Below, one piece after another: positions 8,360-16,583 of a stretch of DNA of 64,000 nucleotides (position 1 is the stretch's first letter; every line of letters begins with the position of its first letter). The translations under genes and the position numbers were made by a program. The notes beneath the pieces are model-generated. The model worked only from the letters and a program-made list of their open reading frames with translations, did not search any database and was not told where the DNA came from. The stretch is from positions 62,001-126,000 of the forward strand of contig JAFAZH010000057.1 in the NCBI GenBank assembly GCA_019239895.1, read 5' to 3'. The stretch is from Abditibacteriaceae bacterium (GTDB lineage: Bacteria; Armatimonadota; Abditibacteriia; Abditibacteriales; Abditibacteriaceae).

Positions 8360-11300
8360 GTGCCTATGAAGTCCCAGAACCGATTCTAAATTCGCCCTTT
8401 ACAGAGCCTCGTGAGTACTGGCATATTGTTGAGGGTGAATTGCCAGAGCGCCGTGTTGGTCGTCGTGCTTCTGTCTATTATTACCGTGACCCCAAAGCGC
8501 CGCCGGAGCGTTACGCCGGACGCGAGGCTGGTATCGCCATTGAGATGAAATTGGTCAACCGCTTACGCGAGCGGGTGCAAGAATGGCGGGCGCAAGGCTA
8601 CCCCGGCGTGACACGCACCACCGCCGAACTGCTGGCCTGGTGGCAGCGTGACGACCGCGATGAGCGCAAGCGTCTTTTCTTCGCGCAGCTTGAAGCCGCT
8701 GAAACTATTATCTTTTTGAATGAAGCACGTGCCGACTTCAAGCAGGGCATCGAAATTCCCCGCGATGACCCCAGCGCAGAAAAACAGGCCGAAGGCTATA
8801 CGGGATTTTTGCGGTATGCGTGCAAAATGGCCACCGGCACCGGCAAGACAACGGTGATGGCGATGTTAGCGGCCTGGAGCATTCTCAACAAGGTCAATGA
8901 CCGCCAGGATGCGCGCTTTTCTGATGTCGTGCTGATTGTTTGCCCCAATGTAACGATTCGTGACCGCCTGCGCGAACTCGACCCCGAAGCAGGCGAAGCC
9001 AGCCTGTATCTAACGCGTGACATTGTGCCGCCCCATTTAATGCCACTGCTAACCCAAGGGCGAGTGCTTGTCACCAACTGGCACGTTTTCGAGCCGCAGT
9101 TAGTCCAAGTGGATGGGGTAGGCGCTAGGGTGGTTAAGGCCGGGGTTGAGGTGCGGCGCAAGGAAACTGTGGTTATCGGCACCAAGACGACAACTGCACG
9201 CGGCAGACGCTATTTTACACCGGCTGCTTTCCAGGCTCAGGTTGAATCCGGGCAGCTTCGTGTGCTCAACGCAGAGCATGATAGTGCTGGTAATCTGATC
9301 CGGGCCGAAGTGGAATCTAGCCGTTACGTCAAAAGTGATACCGCTTTAATCAACGATGTACTGGGGCGTGAAGTCGGCGGCAAACGCAACATCCTGGTGA
9401 TGAATGACGAAGCCCACCATGCTTATCGCATCAAGCGCGATGAGCCAGACGAGCAAGAAGATTTAGCCTTTGGTGATGCCGAAGATGCCGAAGAGTTTTT
9501 CAAAGAAGCTACGGTTTGGGTTGATGGCTTGGATCGTATCAGCAAATTGCGTGGTATCAACTTCTGTGTGGATTTGTCAGCAACGCCCTATTTCTTGGGC
9601 CGTGTCGGACAGGCCGCCAACCGCCCTTTTCCGTGGGTGGTCAGTGACTTCGGTTTGATCGAAGCCATTGAAGCCGGTTTAGTCAAGATTCCGCAATTGG
9701 CAGTGCGTGACACTACAGGTGCAGAAATCCCAGGCTATTTCAATATCTGGCATTGGATTTTGCCGCAATTAACGCCCTCTGAACGGGGCGGTAAAAAGTC
9801 CAGCCCCAAGCCCGAAGCTATTCTTAAATTTGCCAATCACCCCATTGCAATGCTGGCGGGCTTGTGGGAAGAAGAAAGCCGCAAATGGGCGCAAACTGGT
9901 GATCCTCGCCCACCGGTTTTTATTCTTGTTTGTCGTAATGTACAGGTGGCCAAAGTCGTTTATGAATGGCTTGCCCTCAACCAGCCGCCCATTGGAATTC
10001 CACCAGCCAAGATCGAGAGTTTTATCAACAACGGCACGATTAATACAATTCGTGTTGATTCCAAAGTCGTGCATGAAACCGATTCAGGGGGAGCTAAAAA
10101 TGACGCCACCAAATGGATGCGCTTTACCCTGGACACGGTGGGGAAAAGGCAATGGCCGCTTGATAGCCAGGGACAGCCCCTTTACCCGGCAGGCTTTGAA
10201 GAAACTGCACGCAAACTCGGCGAAGACCTGCATCCGCCGGGACGCGATGTGCGTTGCATCGTGAGTGTAGGAATGCTGACTGAAGGTTGGGATTGTAACA
10301 CCGTCACTCACGTTATTGGTTTACGACCTTTTATGTCACAGCTTCTCTGCGAACAAGTAGTAGGACGCGGTTTACGTCGCATGAATTATGAATTGGGTGA
10401 AGACGGTAAGTTTCCCGAAGAAGTTGCCAAAGTTTTTGGCGTGCCGTTTGAAGTGGTACCCTTCAAAGCTAACAAACAGCCCTTGCCGCCTCCCCCAGTC
10501 AAACGCCATCATGTTCATGCTATTCCTTCCAAAGCACAATTTGAAATTCAGTTCCCCCGTGTTGAAGGCTATACCCAGGCCATTCGTAATCGCGTTACTG
10601 TTGATTGGTCGTCAGTTGCTCCCTTGTGTCTCGACCCAATGAACATTCCGCCCGAAGTAGAAATGAAAGCGTCGTTGCCTACTAATCGAGGGCGTCCATC
10701 TCTATTGGGGCCTGGTAAGCGGGAGACAGTTGATCTTAGCCCCTATCGCGCCAATCGGCGTATCCAAGAATTGGTTTTCGACATTGCCGCTGTCCTCACG
10801 CGCGACTTTCTGGCGCAAAAGCGTTGTGAAATTCCCGCTCATATGCTGTTCCCCCAGATGGCATCGTTGGTGCGTCGCTATATTGATGAGAAGGTTGAGG
10901 CGATTGCTCCAGCTCAAAAAATTGATCTCTGGCTTTCCCCTTACTACGGAATGTTAGTAGAGCGTTTATTTGAGGACATTCGTGCCGATACATCGAAGGG
11001 CGAAGCTCCTGAAGTACCACGCTATGAAACCAGTCGTGGCCCCGGTTCCACCGCTGATGTGGATTTCTTTACCAAACGCGAGGTTCGTGAAATAGTGCAT
11101 AGCCACCTGAACTATGTGGTGGCTGACACAACTAAATGGGAACAGTCAGCGGCCTATTTTATTGATAATCATCCCGCTGTCGAAGCTTTCGTTAAGAACG
11201 CCAGTTTAGGTTTCGCTATTTCTTATCTGCACAATGGTCAGCGCCACGACTACATGCCTGACTTCATCATCCGCCTAAAAGATACAACGCGACATCACCT

Positions 11301-11487
11301 TATTCTTGAAACCAAAGGATATGATCCTTTAAAAGAGATTAAGGCGGCAGCCGCTCAACGCTGGGTCAACGCGGTTAACGCTGACAGCACTTTCGGTCAG
11401 TGGAGCTATATTGTCGCAGAGAAAATGACTGATGTGAGCAGAAGAATTATGGAGGCTAGCAGAGGATTAACCGGGATAATAACTTGA
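8356..11487 (+). CDS. Res-like restriction endonuclease: SF2 helicase with C-terminal PD-(D/E)xK nuclease
   Basis: 1043 residues. Helicase motif I (ATGTGKTT) is at about 159-166, motif II (DEAHH) at about 351-355, motif III (SATP) near 400, and a motif VI-like VVGRGLRR near 668. The C-terminus carries MPDFII followed about 19 residues later by LETKG (about 967-990), a PD-(D/E)xK nuclease signature. This is the arrangement of type III Res subunits, in the long form sometimes annotated as the BPTD_3080 family. The start ATG lies inside the stop of the ATPase gene. With the methyltransferase at 4083 it should form a restriction-modification system acting on unmodified incoming DNA. Confidence 0.85.
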   Translation: MSAYEVPEPILNSPFTEPREYWHIVEGELPERRVGRRASVYYYRDPKAPPERYAGREAGIAIEMKLVNRLRERVQEWRAQGYPGVTRTTAELLAWWQRDDRDERKRLFFAQLEAAETIIFLNEARADFKQGIEIPRDDPSAEKQAEGYTGFLRYACKMATGTGKTTVMAMLAAWSILNKVNDRQDARFSDVVLIVCPNVTIRDRLRELDPEAGEASLYLTRDIVPPHLMPLLTQGRVLVTNWHVFEPQLVQVDGVGARVVKAGVEVRRKETVVIGTKTTTARGRRYFTPAAFQAQVESGQLRVLNAEHDSAGNLIRAEVESSRYVKSDTALINDVLGREVGGKRNILVMNDEAHHAYRIKRDEPDEQEDLAFGDAEDAEEFFKEATVWVDGLDRISKLRGINFCVDLSATPYFLGRVGQAANRPFPWVVSDFGLIEAIEAGLVKIPQLAVRDTTGAEIPGYFNIWHWILPQLTPSERGGKKSSPKPEAILKFANHPIAMLAGLWEEESRKWAQTGDPRPPVFILVCRNVQVAKVVYEWLALNQPPIGIPPAKIESFINNGTINTIRVDSKVVHETDSGGAKNDATKWMRFTLDTVGKRQWPLDSQGQPLYPAGFEETARKLGEDLHPPGRDVRCIVSVGMLTEGWDCNTVTHVIGLRPFMSQLLCEQVVGRGLRRMNYELGEDGKFPEEVAKVFGVPFEVVPFKANKQPLPPPPVKRHHVHAIPSKAQFEIQFPRVEGYTQAIRNRVTVDWSSVAPLCLDPMNIPPEVEMKASLPTNRGRPSLLGPGKRETVDLSPYRANRRIQELVFDIAAVLTRDFLAQKRCEIPAHMLFPQMASLVRRYIDEKVEAIAPAQKIDLWLSPYYGMLVERLFEDIRADTSKGEAPEVPRYETSRGPGSTADVDFFTKREVREIVHSHLNYVVADTTKWEQSAAYFIDNHPAVEAFVKNASLGFAISYLHNGQRHDYMPDFIIRLKDTTRHHLILETKGYDPLKEIKAAAAQRWVNAVNADSTFGQWSYIVAEKMTDVSRRIMEASRGLTGIIT

Positions 11488-11676
11488 TCAGAATAAGTCT
11501 TCAATAGCACAAGCCACGCTTAGCGGCAGCACTCCCTTACTTTCGTTTGCTGTCTGGCTGTTGCAGTTATCACAACTGATCTTTGATATAACTTCATGAG
11601 CCTCCACAATTACAAATGGCATGTCATCGCACTATCTATTCTCATCTTAAAACCACTTCGTTACTAAGGAGAACCT

Positions 11677-12675
11677 GTGAAAAAGCTTTGGATGATCGCC
11701 TGTGCCGGGTTAATGGCGACGTTAGCGGGGTGTAACCAGCAGGCGGGAGATAATAGCGCGTCAGCAGGAGGAGCGGCCTCGAATACGACCGCGGCATCCG
11801 CGCCGACGCAGAAAGGTGCTATTGGTGTCTCGCTGCTGACGATGGAAAACCCATTCTTTAAGGACATTGGCAATGCAATGCAAGACGAAGCGGCCAAGAG
11901 TGGCTACAGCGTGATCGTTACGGCTGGTGAAAAAGACCCAGCCCGTCAACGCGACCAGGTGAACGATTTCATCGTGAAGAAGGTCAGCGCCATTGTGTTA
12001 AGCCCCTGCGACTCAAAGGCTATTGGCACAGCGATTCAGGCAGCGAACAAAGCTGGTATTCCGGTCTTTACTGCCGACATTGCCAGCATGGACAAAACGG
12101 CCAAAGTGGTGGCGCACGTTGCTACTGACAACTATGAGGGCGGCAAGCTCGCCGGGAAAGCCATGATTGAAGCCCTCGGCGGCAAAGGCAAAATCGCCAT
12201 TATTGACCATCCTGAAGTGGAGTCGGGCATTATGCGCACCAAGGGCTTCAAGGAAACTATTGCCGGGGCCAAGGGCATCCAGGTCGTAGCACAATTGCCC
12301 GGCGGCGGTGCCCGCGACCTGTCCTTTAAGGTAGCACAGGATATTCTGGAAAAGAACCCTGACCTGAACGGCATCTTTGCTATCAACGATCCCTCGGCGC
12401 TGGGCACCGTGGCGGCGCTTGAAAAAGCGGGTCGCCTCAGCAAAGTCAAGGTCATCGGATTCGATGGTCAGTTGGAAGCCAAGCAAGCGATTAAAGAAGG
12501 TAAGATTTTCGCGGACTCCATTCAGTTCCCGGACAAGATCGGGCGCACCGTCGTGCAATCTATTGTCAAATACATGGGTGGCGAAAAAGTGCCGTCTCAG
12601 GTCTTGATCCCAACTTCGCTTTATCATAAGGCCGACGCTGAAAAAGACCCCGCCCTCAAATCAAAGACTTCTTAA
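11677..12675 (+). CDS. Sugar ABC transporter substrate-binding lipoprotein (RbsB-like)
   Basis: 332 residues. AAGGAG lies just ahead of the GTG start. A lipoprotein signal ends at LAGC (Cys about 19), so the mature protein is anchored to a membrane. The rest is a type I periplasmic binding protein (Peripla_BP_4): the MENPFFKDIGNAMQ segment near residue 52 and the FAINDPSALGTVAALEKAG hinge region near 235 are typical of ribose, fructose and xylose binders. It precedes an RbsC-type permease and a GH32 fructanase, so fructose or short fructans are the likely ligand. The ATPase subunit normally found between binder and permease is absent. Confidence 0.85.
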   Translation: MKKLWMIACAGLMATLAGCNQQAGDNSASAGGAASNTTAASAPTQKGAIGVSLLTMENPFFKDIGNAMQDEAAKSGYSVIVTAGEKDPARQRDQVNDFIVKKVSAIVLSPCDSKAIGTAIQAANKAGIPVFTADIASMDKTAKVVAHVATDNYEGGKLAGKAMIEALGGKGKIAIIDHPEVESGIMRTKGFKETIAGAKGIQVVAQLPGGGARDLSFKVAQDILEKNPDLNGIFAINDPSALGTVAALEKAGRLSKVKVIGFDGQLEAKQAIKEGKIFADSIQFPDKIGRTVVQSIVKYMGGEKVPSQVLIPTSLYHKADAEKDPALKSKTS

Positions 12676-12685
12676 CCTTTTTAAT

Positions 12686-12810
12686 AATTAACCACAGATG
12701 AACAGGGATGTTTTGGGAGGCTGGATACAAGATGCTTGATGCGGGTGATGCGATCTTCTATTCTCCATCTTATATCCTCATTCTCATCCGTGTTCATCGG
12801 TGGTTAAAAT
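12686..12810. repeat. Imperfect inverted repeat (ACCACAGATGAAC type)
   Basis: Arms at 12688-12710 and 12785-12807 are 23 bp long and complementary with two mismatches. The element fills the gap between the sugar-binding protein and its permease. Similar TTAACCACAGATGAACA palindromes are widespread intergenic repeats in many bacteria. It could form a hairpin that lowers expression of the permease relative to the binder. Confidence 0.75.
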
Positions 12811-12834
12811 CTCTTTGTTTAGACACTCTTAGCG

Positions 12835-14172
12835 ATGCGGCCTGCTATCAGTCGGTTCTCAGCCCAGTTCTTTTCTGCTTATGGTATGTTAGGCGTGCTG
12901 CTTTTGCTGTGCGTCTATTTCACCTTCGCTACCTATCGGGATGAGCCAGCCACGGGCGCAGCCGGGGCCTCCGCTTTAGCGGCATCGCTGGAGCGTGCGC
13001 CGGGGACGACAGCGCATGTGGTGATCGTGTCGCAAAATGATGATGAGGAAAATGAATTCGTCACTGCTCTACAGCAGGAATTGCAAACGCGTGGCTTCCC
13101 GCCACCTGAAGTGGCGCAGGGCGATCCGCCGACGGTGCGCGAGAAATTAGAAAGTCTCGCCCGTGCTGGCACCCCGGTGGATGTGGTCGCTACTTCGCCC
13201 GCTTGCCGCACCTGGCCGCTGTTTGATGCTGTGAAAAGCACCATCCCAGCTCTGGCCCACATAGAAGTCCGTGCGCCGGAAGGTGGACGGCGCTCCGCGT
13301 TTCTTTCACGCAGCAACCTGAACAACATTGCCGATCAAATCGCCGTGATTGCGGTGATGGCGATAGGCATGACGCTGGTGATGGTCACGGGGGGCATAGA
13401 CCTGTCGGTGGGTAGTTTGGTGGCCCTTTCAGCGGTGGTCACTGCCTGGCTCATCGGTGCCTGGGGTGGTATGAATGCTTCACCGGGCGCGATGCTGCTG
13501 GCTAGCCTTGCTGGGATACTGCTGGCAGGGGCAGTGGGCGGTTTTTCGGCCCTCATGATTACGGTCTTTCGCATTCCGCCGTTCATCGCTACCTTAGCCA
13601 TGATGCAAGTGGGCAGTGGCCTAGCTTTCATTGTGACCAAAGGCGAGTCGCTCTATGATATTCCAGTTTCGTTTACGTGGTTAGGGCGTGGCACCGGGCT
13701 GGGTGCGTTGCCGAACTCTGTGCTGTTGATGATAGTGTTGTACGTGCTGGCCCATTTGCTGATGACGCGCACTGTTACCGGACGCTATATTTATGCGGTG
13801 GGAGGCAACGCGCAAGCAGCCCGGTTCGGCGGGGTGAATGTCAACTACCCCTTAGCTTTTGTTTATGTCGTCTCTGGACTGATGGCTGGGTTAGGTGGAG
13901 TCATAACCGCATCGCAGCTTAAAGCGGGTGCGCCAACTTACGGGTTGGGTTATGAACTTTATGTCATCGCGGCGGCGGTGGTGGGCGGCACCAGCTTATC
14001 GGGCGGCGAGGGGCGCATCTTCGGCACTCTCATTGGCGCGTTTATCATCGCGGTGATTCGTAATGGTATGAACCTAATGAATGTTGAGTCTTATACGCAA
14101 AAAGTTGTGCTGGGCCTGGTAATATTGGGCGCTGTGCTACTGGACATGCTGCGGCGACGGCGTCGCACTTAA
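12835..14172 (+). CDS. Sugar ABC transporter permease (RbsC-type) with a periplasmic insertion
   Basis: 445 residues. The permease signature GGIDLSVGS is near residues 184-192, followed by about eight membrane helices of the BPD_transp_2 family to the end. Usual RbsC proteins have 310-340 residues. Here a first helix (residues about 15-32) is followed by about 125 hydrophilic residues with the strand-helix style of a binding-protein half (HVVIVSQNDDEENEFVTALQ) before the second helix. On topology grounds this part should be outside the membrane. The start ATG has no strong Shine-Dalgarno. Its stop is 11 bases before the GH32 start, so they are co-transcribed. No ATP-binding subunit is encoded nearby. 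Confidence 0.8.
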   Translation: MRPAISRFSAQFFSAYGMLGVLLLLCVYFTFATYRDEPATGAAGASALAASLERAPGTTAHVVIVSQNDDEENEFVTALQQELQTRGFPPPEVAQGDPPTVREKLESLARAGTPVDVVATSPACRTWPLFDAVKSTIPALAHIEVRAPEGGRRSAFLSRSNLNNIADQIAVIAVMAIGMTLVMVTGGIDLSVGSLVALSAVVTAWLIGAWGGMNASPGAMLLASLAGILLAGAVGGFSALMITVFRIPPFIATLAMMQVGSGLAFIVTKGESLYDIPVSFTWLGRGTGLGALPNSVLLMIVLYVLAHLLMTRTVTGRYIYAVGGNAQAARFGGVNVNYPLAFVYVVSGLMAGLGGVITASQLKAGAPTYGLGYELYVIAAAVVGGTSLSGGEGRIFGTLIGAFIIAVIRNGMNLMNVESYTQKVVLGLVILGAVLLDMLRRRRRT

Positions 14173-14183
14173 GGAGAGAGCAC

Positions 14184-16370
14184 TTGAGAAATAAAATGCA
14201 ACGCCGCCCACAATGGGGCGGAACGCTGGCCTTGGCCCTACTTCTATGTGGAGCGCCAACGGTTAGGGCCGCAGACGACATTGTCTTTGCCGATTTTGAA
14301 GGTAATGACTATGGCGCGTGGCGTGTGGAAGGTACGGCGTTTGGCACCCGTCCCGCGCCCGGCACCTTGCCGGGGCAAATGGTCGTTGAAGGCTTTCAAG
14401 GTCATCGCCTGGTGAACTCATATAATGGTGGCGATGATACGCGGGGCAAACTGACTTCGCCTGACTTTATCGTCAATCGAAAATTTATTGCCTTTCTCAT
14501 TGGCGGCGGCGGCTGGGATGGCAAGACGTGCATGAACCTGGTGGTAGATGGCAAAGTAGTTCGTACCTCGACCGGGCCAAACACGGCGGCTGGCGGCAGC
14601 GAAAGACTGGAGCCAAGCGGCTGGGACGTAAGCGAACTGGCGGGTAAAACCGCGCATATTGAAATTGTGGATGAAGCCACAGGAGGCTGGGGGCATATTA
14701 ACGTGGATAATATTACCTTTACCGATACCAAACCGCCCATTGCGGCAAAGCTGCTGACCAACGTTTCACGCGACATCACCGCGGCCAATCACTGGCTGCT
14801 TTTTCCGGTTAAAAACGGCGCGAAGATGCGCAATGTTACTATCAATGTAGATGGCAAAGTGGTGCGCCATTTTGAGATTGAATTGGCCGATGCACAGCCC
14901 GACTGGTGGGCACCCCTCGACGTGCGGGCCTGGCGCGGCCACAACTTAGCCGTCACGGTGAACCAACTGCCCGATAACTCGCATGGTCTGGAGCAAGTCA
15001 CGCAAAGCGACACCATTCCTGGCACACAGAATCTGTACCATGAAGCCCTGCGCCCGCAGTTCCATTTCTCGGCGCAACGCGGCTGGCTCAACGACCCCAA
15101 TGGCCTCTCATTTTTCAACGGTGAATACCATCTCTTCTTCCAGCACAGCCCCTTTAGCTGGGGCGATGCCATGAAACACTGGGGGCAGGCGGTGAGCCGT
15201 GACCTCGTGCATTGGCAGGAAGTGGATGAGGCGCTTTACCCCGATGAATTTGGCGCGATGTGGAGCGGCAGCGGTGCCGTAGATTGGAAGAACACCAGCG
15301 GCTTCGGCAAGAACGGCCAGGAACCATTAGTGCTGATCTATACCGCTGCGGGCAATCCGTTTACCCAATGCATCGCTTATAGCACCGATGGCCGCAACTT
15401 CACCAAGTATGCAGGCAACCCGGTTATCCAGAATGTGACGGGCGGCAATCGTGACCCCAGAGTCTTCTGGTATGCGCCAACACAACACTGGGTTACGGCC
15501 CTCTATGTGGAAAAAGACGGGCATCACACCATTCACTTCTATACCTCGCCCAACCTGCGCGACTGGACGCTTTCCGGCATCACCCAGGGCGGCGCGAATG
15601 GCGACAACTTCCTTTATGAGTGCCCCGACATCTTTGAACTGCCATTAGATGGCGATCCCAATCATAAAAAGTGGATACTGACCGCTGCCAACACGGAATA
15701 TGCGGTGGGCAGCTTCGACGGCAAGCAGTTTACACCTGAAACGACCAAGCTGCCAGGTGAGCGGGGACGTGGCTTTTATGCGCCCCAAACCTTCAATGAT
15801 GGACCAAAGGGTCGTCGCGTCCAAATCGGCTGGATGCAAACCGCAACGGGGGGAATGCCCTTCAACCAGTCCATGAGCCTGCCCATCGAACTGCGCCTAA
15901 TAAGCACCCCCGATGGCCCGCGCCTGACCTGGATGCCCGTGCAGGAACTAGAATCGCTGCGCACTCAGTCGCACGCGCTGGGTGCGCTCACCCTCCGCGA
16001 AGGCGATGCCAACCCACTCGCCGCGCTAAGCGGTGAACTATTAGAAATCCGGTGCGAATTTGAACCCGGCGATGCCAATGAGATTGCCTTCAACGTGCGT
16101 GGTGTGCCCATCATCTTTAATGCAAAGCAGCAAGAACTGATCGTCAACGGCCACCATGCCCCGGCCCCGCTGCGCAATGGCAAGCAAAACCTCACCATTT
16201 ATGTAGATCGCACCAGCCTCGAAGTCTTCGCGAGCGACGGCCTCACCTACGTGCCCATGCCCATCAACTTGAATCCGGCAGAGAAATCGCTTTCCGTCGC
16301 GGCCCACGGCGGTACCGCAAACTTCAGCCATTTGGATGTGCATGAACTGCGTAGCGCGTGGAACCGTTAA
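14184..16370 (+). CDS. Secreted GH32 fructan hydrolase (levanase/inulinase/invertase type)
   Basis: 728 residues. The TTG start at 14184 is supported by AAGGAG at 14171-14176. A signal peptide ends near VRAAD (about residue 30). Residues 30-185 form a beta-rich N-terminal module often seen ahead of bacterial GH32 domains. The catalytic five-bladed propeller follows: WLNDPNG (nucleophile Asp about 304), RDP (Asp about 424, transition-state stabiliser) and YECPD (acid/base Glu about 479). All three family motifs are intact. The C-terminal beta-sandwich runs from about 590. It would cleave beta-fructosidic bonds outside the cytoplasm, feeding the transporter encoded upstream. Chain-length preference cannot be read from sequence. 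Confidence 0.92.
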   Translation: MRNKMQRRPQWGGTLALALLLCGAPTVRAADDIVFADFEGNDYGAWRVEGTAFGTRPAPGTLPGQMVVEGFQGHRLVNSYNGGDDTRGKLTSPDFIVNRKFIAFLIGGGGWDGKTCMNLVVDGKVVRTSTGPNTAAGGSERLEPSGWDVSELAGKTAHIEIVDEATGGWGHINVDNITFTDTKPPIAAKLLTNVSRDITAANHWLLFPVKNGAKMRNVTINVDGKVVRHFEIELADAQPDWWAPLDVRAWRGHNLAVTVNQLPDNSHGLEQVTQSDTIPGTQNLYHEALRPQFHFSAQRGWLNDPNGLSFFNGEYHLFFQHSPFSWGDAMKHWGQAVSRDLVHWQEVDEALYPDEFGAMWSGSGAVDWKNTSGFGKNGQEPLVLIYTAAGNPFTQCIAYSTDGRNFTKYAGNPVIQNVTGGNRDPRVFWYAPTQHWVTALYVEKDGHHTIHFYTSPNLRDWTLSGITQGGANGDNFLYECPDIFELPLDGDPNHKKWILTAANTEYAVGSFDGKQFTPETTKLPGERGRGFYAPQTFNDGPKGRRVQIGWMQTATGGMPFNQSMSLPIELRLISTPDGPRLTWMPVQELESLRTQSHALGALTLREGDANPLAALSGELLEIRCEFEPGDANEIAFNVRGVPIIFNAKQQELIVNGHHAPAPLRNGKQNLTIYVDRTSLEVFASDGLTYVPMPINLNPAEKSLSVAAHGGTANFSHLDVHELRSAWNR

Positions 16371-16464
16371 GGAGGCTTCTGATGATATGTCACAACTTCG
16401 GTTTTCTATCAGGCAAACGCATAACCGATAACCCGCCCCTAAAGGGAGCGGGCTGAGGGGAAAG

Positions 16465-16561
16465 AAGCCCCCTGAACGGGGCTGTCATGGCACACGGAAA
16501 CACCCTCTAACCCCGTTTAGGGGGCTTACAGATGGTTTCAGCCCACTGCTTTAGCGGTGGG
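16465..16561. repeat. REP-like palindromes between GH32 and GH172 genes
   Basis: Two nested structures. Arms 16465-16481 and 16511-16527 (AAGCCCCCTGAACGGGG against its near complement) differ at one position. A small hairpin CCCACT/GGTGGG at 16542-16547 and 16556-16561 has the shape of IS200/IS605-type REP ends. They lie directly ahead of the ribosome site of the GH172 gene and may attenuate or stabilise the transcript. Confidence 0.7.
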
Positions 16562-16583
16562 TCGCTTACTTAAGAGGACAATA

